Shown here: positions 41,915 to 50,330 of the stretch, in pieces
How the letters are laid out: the number at the start of each line of letters is the position of its first letter
How positions within the stretch are numbered: the stretch's first letter is position 1
NCBI GenBank assembly: GCA_902496275.1
Contig: CABVAC010000003.1
Span: forward strand, 35,762 to 99,761
From: an uncultured Collinsella sp.
GTDB lineage: Bacteria; Actinomycetota; Coriobacteriia; Coriobacteriales; Coriobacteriaceae
Length of the DNA: 64,000 bases
Direction: 5' to 3'
Translations under genes and position numbers: made by a program
Notes under the pieces: model-generated
Database searches by the model: none
What the model saw: the letters and a program-made list of their open reading frames with translations, nothing else
What the model was told of the DNA's origin: nothing

Positions 41915-42691
41915 CTATTCGCCCAAGGGGCGCAGCGACGCCTCCTCAAAATGGAAGGATCGCAAGCCGTCTTCTGTTTCGATGCACGCGCGTCCAAAGG
42001 TATCGACGGTTTTAAAGATGCCTCGCGCCTGCTCGTCACCGGCAGGGGAGCGGGCGATAACGTGCTTTCCAATCCAATTGAGGTGAGCGACATATTCGCC
42101 GTGGACGGGCGCGAGCGATCCGGTGTTTTCTTCCATGGCGTTGAGGCGTTCTGCCCAGGCATCTACAGCGTCTATAACTGCGTGATAGACCTCATCGAGG
42201 AGCATGTCGACAGCAGGAACGTTCTCGTTAAGGTCCGAGAGACCGATTGCCGGCAGGCCGCCATCGGGCACCTCCGTGGGCACATAGTTCACGTTGACGC
42301 CGATGCCACAGACCGCAAAGGGGTTGCCTTCGTTATCGCGTGCGGCTTCGACCAGAATGCCGCCGAGCTTGCGTCCTCGCGCGACCAGGTCGTTGGGCCA
42401 TTTGAGGCCAATCTCGTTTGCAAGACCCTGCTTTTCGAGTGCTTCGAGCACCGCTAGGCCGCTGACGGCGGCAAGACCAGAGTACTTTGCGGGATTAACG
42501 CATGGACGCAGGACAATCGAAAGCAATAGGTTGCCGGCGGTTGAATCCCACTTGTGGCCGCGCCGGCCGCGTCCTGCCGTTTGCGCGCGGGCGGCAAGTC
42601 CTGTGCCGTGCAGCGCACCCTGTTTTCCTGCCTCGAGCAGGTCATCGTTGGTCGATCCGGTTACGTCGACAATCGTTAATTGGGCATCCAT
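41915..42691 (-). CDS. birA: Biotin-[acetyl-CoA-carboxylase] ligase
   Basis: BirA attaches biotin to the biotin carrier protein encoded in the divergent operon. The 258-residue protein has the catalytic motifs GRGRRGHKWDS (about 48-58), LKWPNDL and GGILVEA. It starts directly with the catalytic domain (MDAQLTIVDVTGSTNDDLL), so it lacks the DNA-binding domain of E. coli BirA and should not act as a repressor. The ATG at 42691 follows AGGAGG by about 11 bases. It is head-to-head with fabH. Confidence 0.92.
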   Translation of the reverse strand: MDAQLTIVDVTGSTNDDLLEAGKQGALHGTGLAARAQTAGRGRRGHKWDSTAGNLLLSIVLRPCVNPAKYSGLAAVSGLAVLEALEKQGLANEIGLKWPNDLVARGRKLGGILVEAARDNEGNPFAVCGIGVNVNYVPTEVPDGGLPAIGLSDLNENVPAVDMLLDEVYHAVIDAVDAWAERLNAMEENTGSLAPVHGEYVAHLNWIGKHVIARSPAGDEQARGIFKTVDTFGRACIETEDGLRSFHFEEASLRPLGE

Positions 42692-42785
42692 AGCGGCTGC
42701 TACCTCCTTATTGAATAAGTGAATGACGCAATGGTGTCGAGAGATAGACACAATGTGAAGCCTTTGTCGCATTTGGACAATTTAA

Positions 42786-42850
42786 TGTTAACACGTCAAC
42801 AAAGACTGAAATGCGTTATCCTCTCTTGGTCGATGTAAACACGTCAACAA
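42786..42850. promoter_or_regulatory. Pair of operator-like repeats before fabH
   Basis: TGTTAACACGTCAACAA (42786-42802) and TGTAAACACGTCAACAA (42834-42850) differ at one base and lie 48 bases apart. Each has the imperfect dyad GTTnACnnGTnAAC. They lie between divergent birA and fabH, a fitting place for a fatty acid regulator. Confidence 0.65.
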
Positions 42851-42867
42851 CTCAAAGGAGGTTAGTG

Positions 42868-43827
42868 ATGGGTTTCACGATTCTTGGAACAGGTTCGGCA
42901 CTTCCTGAGCGCAGTGTTTCCAATGACGAGCTGTCTGAGTTCCTCGATACCTCGGATGAGTGGATTTTTACTCGTACAGGTATCAAGAGCCGCCACGTCT
43001 GCACCACCGAGTCACTTGACGACCTTGCAGTAGCGGCGAGCGAGCGGGCACTCCAGGTGTCCGGAATCGACGCGAGCCAGCTGGATCTGATCGTCTGCTC
43101 GACGACGACGGGTGACCACCTTGTTCCCGCTGAGGCGTGTGCCGTTGCTGAGCGACTAGGCGCGACGTGCCCTGCCTTCGATGTCTCGGCGGCTTGTGCC
43201 GGCTTCGTATTTGCGCTCGATGTCGCCGAGGGCTATATCGCTCGCAGCCGTGCCGAGCGCGTGCTTGTTGTTGCTGCCGAGCAGATGACGCGCGCGCTCG
43301 ACTGGACCGACCGTGCCACCTGCGTGCTTTTTGGCGATGGGGCAGGCGCCGCAGTGATTGAAGCTGGGGGAGACAACCCCCTTGCCGTTGAGCTTTCGAC
43401 GGCGCCCGACGTCGAGACGTTGCGCGTTCCCGGTCTGGTCGGTACCTCGCCGTTTAAGGCTTCCGCAGATAGCGCGAGTGTGCTGTCCATGAATGGCCGC
43501 CGCGTGTTCAAGTTCGGCGTCAACGCCATCTGCGACACGGTCCATAAGCTTGCGATCGATGCGGGCATTTTGGTCGAAGACATCGATCATTTTGTATTCC
43601 ATCAGGCTAACGAACGAATCCTGAGCCAGGCGGTCAAGCGCCTGGGCGTGCCGGACGAGCGCGTGGTTCGCACGTTGCGCGAGACCGGCAACATTTCGAG
43701 CGCATGCATTCCGCTTGCCCTCGACCGGCTGGCAAACGCCGGTGCACTTCACACAGGCGACACCATCGCCTTGGTTGGATTTGGCGCCGGCCTGGATATA
43801 GGTGGCTATCTGCTTCGTTGGAAGTAG
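42868..43827 (+). CDS. fabH: 3-oxoacyl-ACP synthase III
   Basis: FabH starts fatty acid synthesis by condensing acetyl- or branched acyl-CoA with malonyl-ACP. The 319-residue protein has the catalytic triad C110 (DVSAACAGF), H245 (FVFHQAN) and N275 (RETGNISSA). GGAGG lies before the ATG giving MGFTILGTGS; the frame continues upstream into the operator region. It is the first gene of a ten-gene operon. Primer choice cannot be read from the sequence. Confidence 0.95.
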   Translation: MGFTILGTGSALPERSVSNDELSEFLDTSDEWIFTRTGIKSRHVCTTESLDDLAVAASERALQVSGIDASQLDLIVCSTTTGDHLVPAEACAVAERLGATCPAFDVSAACAGFVFALDVAEGYIARSRAERVLVVAAEQMTRALDWTDRATCVLFGDGAGAAVIEAGGDNPLAVELSTAPDVETLRVPGLVGTSPFKASADSASVLSMNGRRVFKFGVNAICDTVHKLAIDAGILVEDIDHFVFHQANERILSQAVKRLGVPDERVVRTLRETGNISSACIPLALDRLANAGALHTGDTIALVGFGAGLDIGGYLLRWK

Positions 43828-43878
43828 TCGCACATAGGAAATAAAAACGCCCTAGGGCACAACCAAAGGAGAACTACC

Positions 43879-44115
43879 ATGGCAGATCAGAAGACCTTCG
43901 AGCGCGTTTGCGACGTTATCCGCGAGACCGCCGGTCTTGACGATGTCGAGATGAAGCCCGAGTCCACGCTCGAGGAGATTGGTCTCGACAGCCTGGGCAC
44001 CGTCGAGATCCTCGTTGCCGTCGAGGACGAGTTTGGCATCCAGCTCGATACCGAGGAGAACCCCAAGACGGTCGGCGAGTTCGCCGATACGGTCGAGGCG
44101 GCATTGGAGAAGTAG
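43879..44115 (+). CDS. acpP: Acyl carrier protein
   Basis: The 78-residue acidic protein has the phosphopantetheine site IGLDSLGTVEI, with S38 as the modified residue. It carries the growing chain for all the Fab enzymes in the operon. AAAGGAG precedes the ATG. It follows fabH by 51 bases and fabK by 2 bases downstream. Confidence 0.96.
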   Translation: MADQKTFERVCDVIRETAGLDDVEMKPESTLEEIGLDSLGTVEILVAVEDEFGIQLDTEENPKTVGEFADTVEAALEK

Positions 44116-44117
44116 AG

Positions 44118-45062
44118 ATGCTCAAGACTCCTCTCTGCGATCTGCTCGGCATCGAAAAGCCCGTGTTCCAGGGCGGTATGGCCTGGATTGCCGATGCCTC
44201 GCTGGCGTCCGCAGTGTCCGAGGCGGGTGGCTTAGGCATCATTGCGGCCATGAACGCCGACGCCAACTGGCTGCGCGACCAGATTCACGAGCTGCGCGCC
44301 AGGACGGATAAGCCCTTTGGCGTCAACGTCATGCTCATGAGCCCGTTCGCCGACGAGGTTGCACAGGTCGTGATTGACGAGCGAGTGCCGGTCGTCGTGA
44401 CGGGCGCCGGCAATCCCGCCAAGTACATGAAGGCGTGGAACGAGGCGGGCATCAAGGTCATCCCGGTCGTTGCCTCGGTGGCGCTGGCGCGCCTCGTGGC
44501 ACGTCGTGGAGCCACGGCGGTTGTTGCCGAGGGTACCGAATCGGGCGGCCATATTGGCGAGACCTCGACGATGGCACTGGTGCCGCAGGTCGTCGATGCG
44601 GTTGACATTCCCGTCGTGGCCGCCGGCGGTATTGCCGACGGCCGCGGCGTGGCGGCCGCCTTTATGCTGGGCGCCGAAGGCGTGCAAGTGGGTACGCGCT
44701 TTCTGGTCGCAGACGAGTGCACCGTCTCGGAGCAGTACAAAGAGATGGTCCTGAAGGCCAACGACACTTCAACGCGTGCGACCGGTCGCTCGACGGGACA
44801 TCCAGTGCGCGCCCTCAAGAGCCCCTTCACCAACGCCTATGCCAAGAGCGAGGGTTCCGGCGCGAGTGCCGAGGAGCTCGGTGCTATGGGAACCGGTGCG
44901 CTGCGTAAGGCCGCCAAGGACGGCAACTACGAAGAGGGTTCGTTTTTGTGTGGACAGATTGCCGGCATGGTTAGCGAGCGCCAGAGCGCACGCGAAATCG
45001 TTGACGATCTGGTCGATGGCGCCGAGCGCGTTCTGAAGGGTGCGTCCGCATGGGTAGCGTAG
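44118..45062 (+). CDS. fabK: Enoyl-ACP reductase II (FMN-dependent)
   Basis: The 314-residue FMN enzyme reduces trans-2-enoyl-ACP. It has the nitronate-monooxygenase-type TIM barrel: VFQGGMAWIADASLASAVSEAGGLGIIA, VVVTGAGNP, EGTESGGHIG (the catalytic-site EGxExGGH motif) and VVAAGGIADGRG. FabK replaces FabI, so the cell should be insensitive to triclosan at this step; no fabI is seen here. It overlaps fabD by 13 bases. Confidence 0.95.
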   Translation: MLKTPLCDLLGIEKPVFQGGMAWIADASLASAVSEAGGLGIIAAMNADANWLRDQIHELRARTDKPFGVNVMLMSPFADEVAQVVIDERVPVVVTGAGNPAKYMKAWNEAGIKVIPVVASVALARLVARRGATAVVAEGTESGGHIGETSTMALVPQVVDAVDIPVVAAGGIADGRGVAAAFMLGAEGVQVGTRFLVADECTVSEQYKEMVLKANDTSTRATGRSTGHPVRALKSPFTNAYAKSEGSGASAEELGAMGTGALRKAAKDGNYEEGSFLCGQIAGMVSERQSAREIVDDLVDGAERVLKGASAWVA

Positions 45063-45976
45063 CGTTTCTGTTTGCCGGCCAGGGTGCCCAGCACCCCGCG
45101 ATGGGCGTCGACTTGATCGAGACATCGCCGGCGGCCGCCGAGGTGTTCGCCATTGCCGACGAGGTGCGCCCGGGGACGAGCGAGCAGTGCTGGAGCGCCT
45201 CCAAGGAGGAGCTCTCGCAGACCGAGAACACGCAGCCTTGCGTGTTCGTGCACGACTTGGCTGTCGCCGTCGCCCTGCGCGAGCGCGGCGTGGTGCCTGC
45301 CGCCTGTGCGGGATTCTCGCTGGGCGAGGTCGCTGCACTCACCTTTGCGGGGGCATTCGATACGCGAGCGGGTTTTGAGCTCGTGTGTGAGCGCGCGGCA
45401 TTGATGGCCACGGCGGCCGAGCGTCACCCCGGCGGCATGCGCGCCGTCATCAAACTTGATGCTGCGCAAGTCGAGAACCTGGCTGCGCAGGCCGGCGAGG
45501 ACTGCTGGCCGGTCAACTACAACAGTCCCCAGCAGACGGTTGTGGCCGGAGCGCCCGATGCGCTGCAGACCCTCGACGTCCTAGTAAAAGAGGCTGGCGG
45601 CCGCGCCATGAAGGTCGCGGTGTCGGGTGCATTTCATAGCCCCTATATGGCCGAGGCGACTGAGGGGCTGGCGACGTATATCCAAGCCGGCCACGCACCG
45701 TCTCCGCTGCTGATTCCGGTCATGGCAAACATGACGGCGGCGCCCTATCCGGCGGACTCGCGAGCGGCATCGGATGTCTTGGCCAACCAGGTGAGCCATG
45801 CCGTACGCTGGGTCGATACGCTGCATGCTCTGCAGGATCAAGGCATCGACACATTTATTGAGGTCGGCCCCGGCAAAACGCTGTCCGGCCTGGTCAAGCG
45901 TACGCTGAGCGACGTTCGTGTGTATTCGTGCGAGACGGCCGAGCAGGTCGCAGCTATTGCCGACGAGCTTGCATAG
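45050..45976 (+). CDS. fabD: Malonyl-CoA:ACP transacylase
   Basis: FabD moves malonyl from CoA to ACP. The 308-residue protein has FAGQGAQHPAMG at the N-terminus, nucleophile S90 in GFSLGEVAAL (GHSLGE in E. coli) and H196 in GAFHSPYM. The replacement of His by Phe before the serine is found in other members. The start lies within the last codons of fabK. It is followed by fabG after 30 bases. Confidence 0.94.
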   Translation: MGSVAFLFAGQGAQHPAMGVDLIETSPAAAEVFAIADEVRPGTSEQCWSASKEELSQTENTQPCVFVHDLAVAVALRERGVVPAACAGFSLGEVAALTFAGAFDTRAGFELVCERAALMATAAERHPGGMRAVIKLDAAQVENLAAQAGEDCWPVNYNSPQQTVVAGAPDALQTLDVLVKEAGGRAMKVAVSGAFHSPYMAEATEGLATYIQAGHAPSPLLIPVMANMTAAPYPADSRAASDVLANQVSHAVRWVDTLHALQDQGIDTFIEVGPGKTLSGLVKRTLSDVRVYSCETAEQVAAIADELA

Positions 45977-46006
45977 TCCACAGGGCTGTAACCCGAAAGG
46001 AATGAC

Positions 46007-46780
46007 ATGGGCAACTTGAATAACGGCACGCTCGAGCGCAACGACTCACGTCGTGTGGCGCTGGTCACGGGTGGCTCGCGGGGTATCGGCCGCGCCTGCG
46101 CTGTCGGTCTGGCGGAGGACGGCTTTGATATCGCCGTCGTCTATGCCGGTAGCGTCGATGCGGCGCGCGAGACGTGCGAAGCCTGCGAGGCGGCTGGCGC
46201 CACGGCACGCGCATATCAATGCGACGTGGCCGACCCCGCTGCCGTCAACGCGTGCGTGGAAGCGGTCCTCAACGACTTTGGCTCCATTTGGGCGCTCGTC
46301 AACAACGCCGGCATCACCCGCGATGGCCTGCTCATGCGCATGGGCGATGACGCCTTCGATCGCGTGCTCGATGTCAATCTCAAGGGAACATTCAACATGA
46401 CGCGCGCGCTCACCAAGACCTTTATGCGCCAGCGCGGCGGTTGCGTCGTCAACATGAGCTCGGTCGTGGGCCTGATGGGCAATGCCGGGCAGGCCAACTA
46501 CGCTGCCTCCAAGGCGGGCGTGATAGGGCTTACCAAGGCGGTGGCGCGCGAGCTTGCGCCCCGCGGCGTACGAGTGAACGCGGTTGCCCCCGGGTTTGTC
46601 GAGACGGATATGACGGCAAAGCTCTCGGAGAAGGTTCGCGCGGCAACCGAGGAGCAGATTCCCCTAAAGCGCATGGCGCGCCCCGAGGAAGTGGCCGGCG
46701 TGGTGCGATTTTTAGTGAGCGATGCGGCTGCCTACATTACGGGCGAGGTCGTACGCGTTGACGGCGGAATGGCGATGTAG
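46007..46780 (+). CDS. fabG: 3-oxoacyl-ACP reductase
   Basis: The 257-residue SDR enzyme uses NADPH to reduce 3-oxoacyl-ACP. It has VTGGSRGIGRA (Rossmann motif), LVNNAGITRDGL, and the catalytic S in NMSSVVGLMG, Y and K in YAASKAGVIGL, then the PGFVETDM motif. A short N-terminal extension (about 14 residues) precedes the fold. AAAGGA lies before the ATG. Confidence 0.95.
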   Translation: MGNLNNGTLERNDSRRVALVTGGSRGIGRACAVGLAEDGFDIAVVYAGSVDAARETCEACEAAGATARAYQCDVADPAAVNACVEAVLNDFGSIWALVNNAGITRDGLLMRMGDDAFDRVLDVNLKGTFNMTRALTKTFMRQRGGCVVNMSSVVGLMGNAGQANYAASKAGVIGLTKAVARELAPRGVRVNAVAPGFVETDMTAKLSEKVRAATEEQIPLKRMARPEEVAGVVRFLVSDAAAYITGEVVRVDGGMAM

Positions 46781-46819
46781 AAATCAGGGCCGAAGAACGG
46801 CTTGGATGAGGAGACCATG

Positions 46820-48067
46820 ATGGAACAGAGAGTTGCAATCACCGGCATCGGTGCCGTATCGCCGCTCGGCAACACCGCGCTTGCCACCTGGGCGGCCATG
46901 TGCGCCGGCACGTGCGGCATCGGCCCGATCACGCACTTCGATACCGATGCGTTTGCCGTTAAGGTGGCGGCCGAGGTCAAGGGCTTTGACGGCAACGAGT
47001 ACTTTGGCAAGCGTGACGCCAAGCATCTCGACCCCTGCGTTCAGTTTGCGATGGCGGCTTCGGACGAAGCCATGCACGATGCGGGCTTTGATGTCGAAGG
47101 CGCCATCGATCGCGAGCGCCTGGGCGTCTACGTGGGCTCGGGCGTGGGCGGCATGACGACGCTCGTCGACAACGTCCATACGATTGCCGAACGTGGGCCC
47201 CGTCGCGCATCGCCCTATATGATCGCGATGATGATCCCCAACATGGCATCGGGCAATATCGCAATCCGCCACAAGGCAAAGGGCCCGACCCTGCCCGTGG
47301 TGACCGCGTGCGCAACCTCGGCCCATGCGGTGGGCGAGGCGTTCCGCGCCATCAAGCACGGCTATGCCGACGCGATCCTCGCGGGCGGCGCCGAGGCCGC
47401 AATTATCCCCGATGCCGTTGCGGGCTTTACGTCCTGCCGCGCATTGACCACCAACCCCGATCCCGCGACGGCCTGCCGTCCGTTCGATGCAGACCGCGAC
47501 GGCTTTGTGATGGGCGAGGGCGCCTGCGTGCTCGTGCTCGAGAGCATGGAACATGCGCAGGCGCGCGGTGTGCACATTTATGCCGAGGTCGTGGGCTACG
47601 GCAACACCGATGATGCCTATCACATCACGAGCCCTGATCCCGAGGCTGCCGGCATTGCCCGCGCGATATCGCTGGCGGTGACCGAGGGCGACGTCAAGCC
47701 TTCCGAGGGTCTCTACATCAATGCCCACGGCACATCTACCAAGCTCAACGATTCGTCCGAGACGGCGGGCATTAAGCGTGCGCTCGGCGAGGACGCGGCG
47801 CGCGCCGCGCACGTCTCGTCGACTAAGTCGATGACCGGCCACATGATCGGTGCCACGGGCGCCATCGAGGTCATGGCCTGCGCCATGGCGCTCGAGCAGG
47901 GCGTGGTGCCGCCGACCATTAACTACCACACGCCCGATCCCGCCTGCGATCTTGACTACACGCCCAATCGCGCGGTTCGCGCCGACCTTACCTGGGCGCT
48001 TTCGACCAACCTGGGCTTTGGCGGACACAACGCCGCCATCGCGCTGCGTAGATATACGAGGAGCTAG
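46820..48067 (+). CDS. fabF: 3-oxoacyl-ACP synthase II
   Basis: FabF elongates acyl-ACP. The 415-residue protein has ITGIGAVSPLGN, the nucleophile Cys in VVTACATSAHAVGEA, and the two histidines in NAHGTSTKLND and TKSMTGHMIGATG. The second of two adjacent ATGs is chosen, because GAGGAG is only 3 bases from the first. It is followed by accB after 3 bases. No separate fabB is visible. Confidence 0.95.
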   Translation: MEQRVAITGIGAVSPLGNTALATWAAMCAGTCGIGPITHFDTDAFAVKVAAEVKGFDGNEYFGKRDAKHLDPCVQFAMAASDEAMHDAGFDVEGAIDRERLGVYVGSGVGGMTTLVDNVHTIAERGPRRASPYMIAMMIPNMASGNIAIRHKAKGPTLPVVTACATSAHAVGEAFRAIKHGYADAILAGGAEAAIIPDAVAGFTSCRALTTNPDPATACRPFDADRDGFVMGEGACVLVLESMEHAQARGVHIYAEVVGYGNTDDAYHITSPDPEAAGIARAISLAVTEGDVKPSEGLYINAHGTSTKLNDSSETAGIKRALGEDAARAAHVSSTKSMTGHMIGATGAIEVMACAMALEQGVVPPTINYHTPDPACDLDYTPNRAVRADLTWALSTNLGFGGHNAAIALRRYTRS

Positions 48068-48070
48068 AGC

Positions 48071-48544
48071 ATGGATTCCAAAAGACTTGCCGAGATAGCC
48101 GATGTTATGGAGGACCGCGGCCTCACGCGCGTGCGCGTTGAGGAGCCCGATGGCACCGCGGTCGAACTCGAGCGCGCGAGCGCCGCACAGCCGGTTGCCG
48201 TGCCCATGCCCATGCCGAGCGCTATGGCCGCTCCAGTTGCAGCTCCCACAGTCGCGCCTGCCGCACCGGAGCCCGCCGCGCAGACACCTGCCGCCGCACC
48301 GGAGCCCAAGGGCACCGAGGTGACCGCTCCCATGGTCGGCGTTTTCTATGCTGCCCCGGCGCCGGGCGACGAGCCGTTTGTGCGCGTGGGCTCTAAGGTC
48401 AAGGCCGGCGAGACGCTCTGCATCATCGAGGCCATGAAGGTTCTCAACGAGGTGACGGCAGAGGCGGATGGCGAGGTGCTCGAGATCTGCGTGGCCGACG
48501 GCGACCTCGTGGAGTTTGGCAGCTGCCTCATGAGGATCGGATAG
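48071..48544 (+). CDS. accB: Biotin carboxyl carrier protein
   Basis: The 157-residue protein carries biotin on K123 (IIEAMKVLNEV). An N-terminal segment (1-35) and an Ala/Pro-rich linker (about 38-80) precede the biotinyl domain, the usual design of AccB. It moves carboxybiotin between AccC and the carboxyltransferase. GAGGAG lies before the ATG. The partner ligase BirA is encoded divergently upstream of the operon. Confidence 0.96.
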   Translation: MDSKRLAEIADVMEDRGLTRVRVEEPDGTAVELERASAAQPVAVPMPMPSAMAAPVAAPTVAPAAPEPAAQTPAAAPEPKGTEVTAPMVGVFYAAPAPGDEPFVRVGSKVKAGETLCIIEAMKVLNEVTAEADGEVLEICVADGDLVEFGSCLMRIG

Positions 48545-48553
48545 GTGATATCC

Positions 48554-48976
48554 ATGAACAAAGAAGAGCTTAAGGAACTGTTGCCGCATCGCGAACCGAT
48601 GCTTTTGCTCGACGAGGCCGAGCTGGTGGGCGACGAAGCCCACGGCAAGATCACGATTACGGGCGACGAGTACTTTTTGCAGGGGCATTTTCCGGGAAAC
48701 CCGGTGGTCCCCGGCGTGATTCAGTGCGAGATGCTCGCCCAAAACTGTTGCGTGCTGCTGATGGGCGATGAGGAGGCGCGCGGCGCGACGCCGTTCTACA
48801 CGAGTCTGGACAAGGTGCGCTTTAAGCGTCCGGTGCGCCCGGGCGACACGGTTGATCTGGTGTGCACCATCACGCGTGCGCGCGGGCCGTTCCGCTTTGC
48901 GACGGGTACTGCGAGCGTCAACGGTGAGGTTTGCTGCCGCGCCGATATGTCTTTTGCACTCATGCACGAAAGTTAA
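48554..48976 (+). CDS. fabZ: 3-hydroxyacyl-ACP dehydratase
   Basis: The 140-residue hotdog-fold enzyme has the catalytic histidine in QGHFPGNPVVPGV and the glutamate in QCEMLAQNCC. The N-terminal LLPHREPMLLLDEA is typical of FabZ. The ATG at 48554 is chosen over a GTG at 48545 because it follows an AGGTGA-like site. It lies between accB and accC, an unusual mixing of acc and fab genes that supports one operon. Confidence 0.94.
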   Translation: MNKEELKELLPHREPMLLLDEAELVGDEAHGKITITGDEYFLQGHFPGNPVVPGVIQCEMLAQNCCVLLMGDEEARGATPFYTSLDKVRFKRPVRPGDTVDLVCTITRARGPFRFATGTASVNGEVCCRADMSFALMHES

Positions 48977-48986
48977 GGAAGGCTTC

Positions 48987-50330
48987 ATGTTCGACAAAGT
49001 GCTCATCGCCAACCGCGGCGAAGTCGCGGTCCGTGTTATCCGCGCGTGCCGCGATATGGGCATCAAGACCGTCGCCGTTTATTCCACGGCCGATGCGGAC
49101 GCGCTGCACGTGCAGCTTGCCGACGAGGCGTATTGCATCGGCGGTCCGCGTCTTGCCGAGAGCTACCTCAACGACGATGCTGTGCTCACCTGTGCCGTAA
49201 AGTCGGGAGCTAAGGCAATTCATCCCGGCTATGGCTTTTTCTCCGAGAAGGCGAGCTTCGTGCGCGACTGCGACAAGTATGGCCTGGCGTTTGTTGGTCC
49301 TTCGGCCAAGGTGATCGACAGCATGGGCGACAAGGACGCCGCACGTCGAACGGCTGCCGCGGCGGGCGTGCCCATCGTGCCGGGCTGCGATTTGCTCAAA
49401 AGTCCCGAGGAGGCAACGGCCGAGGCTGAGCGCATTGGCTGCCCCGTGCTTATTAAGGCGCGTGCGGGCGGCGGCGGTCGCGGTATTCGTAAGGTCGAGC
49501 GCGTGGAAGATGCGGCAAAGGCCTTTATTGAAGCACGCGCCGAGGGCGAGGCCGTTTTTGGCGACGGCGAGTGCTACATGGAGAAGTTCGTCGCGCCGGC
49601 GCATCACGTTGAGGTACAGATTATGGCCGATAAGCAGGGCCATGTGTTTTCGCTCGGCGAGCGCGAGTGCTCGGTGCAACGGCGCAACCAAAAGCTAATC
49701 GAGGAGAGCCCCGCGCCGTGCCTCGACGGACACGACGACATTCGTGCTCGCATGCACAAGGCAGCGCGTGACCTGGCTCGTGCCGTCGGCTACGAAGGAG
49801 CCGGTACCATCGAGTTCCTGTATTCGGACGACGGCAATTTCTACTTTATGGAAATGAACACGCGCTTGCAGGTGGAGCATCCGGTTACGGAGTTTGTGAC
49901 CGATACCGACTTGGTCAAGTGGCAGCTGCGCGTGGCAGCCGGCCAGCCTCTGCCCTTTGAGCAGGAGGACATGCCGGTCCGCAACCACGCCATGGAGTGC
50001 CGCATCAATGCCGAAACGCCGGACTTTCTGCCGTCATGCGGAACGGTCACCGCGTTGCGTGTGCCGGGTGGTCCGCGCGTGCGCTGGGATTCCGCCATGT
50101 TTACCGGTGCTAAAGTTCCGCCGTACTACGACTCCATGCTTGGCAAGCTCATTGTGTGTGCGCCCACGCGTGACGGCGCCATTCGCAAGATGCGCTCGGC
50201 CCTGGGCGAGCTCGTGATTGAGGGCGTGAGCGAAAACAGCGAGCTTCAGCTCGACGTGCTGGCAAACGACGAGTTCTTGTCGGGCATGTATCACACCGAT
50301 CTGATGGGGCATCTCTATGCTGATGAATAG
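48987..50330 (+). CDS. accC: Acetyl-CoA carboxylase biotin carboxylase subunit
   Basis: The 447-residue ATP-grasp enzyme carboxylates biotin on AccB. It begins MFDKVLIANRGEVAVRVIRA and has IKARAGGGGRGIRKV (ATP-binding loop), the ECSVQRRNQKLIEESP motif and EMNTRLQVEHPVTE. The frame is open upstream into fabZ, but AAGGAAGG directly before this ATG fixes the start. Its 3' end overlaps accDA by 14 bases. Confidence 0.96.
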   Translation: MFDKVLIANRGEVAVRVIRACRDMGIKTVAVYSTADADALHVQLADEAYCIGGPRLAESYLNDDAVLTCAVKSGAKAIHPGYGFFSEKASFVRDCDKYGLAFVGPSAKVIDSMGDKDAARRTAAAAGVPIVPGCDLLKSPEEATAEAERIGCPVLIKARAGGGGRGIRKVERVEDAAKAFIEARAEGEAVFGDGECYMEKFVAPAHHVEVQIMADKQGHVFSLGERECSVQRRNQKLIEESPAPCLDGHDDIRARMHKAARDLARAVGYEGAGTIEFLYSDDGNFYFMEMNTRLQVEHPVTEFVTDTDLVKWQLRVAAGQPLPFEQEDMPVRNHAMECRINAETPDFLPSCGTVTALRVPGGPRVRWDSAMFTGAKVPPYYDSMLGKLIVCAPTRDGAIRKMRSALGELVIEGVSENSELQLDVLANDEFLSGMYHTDLMGHLYADE

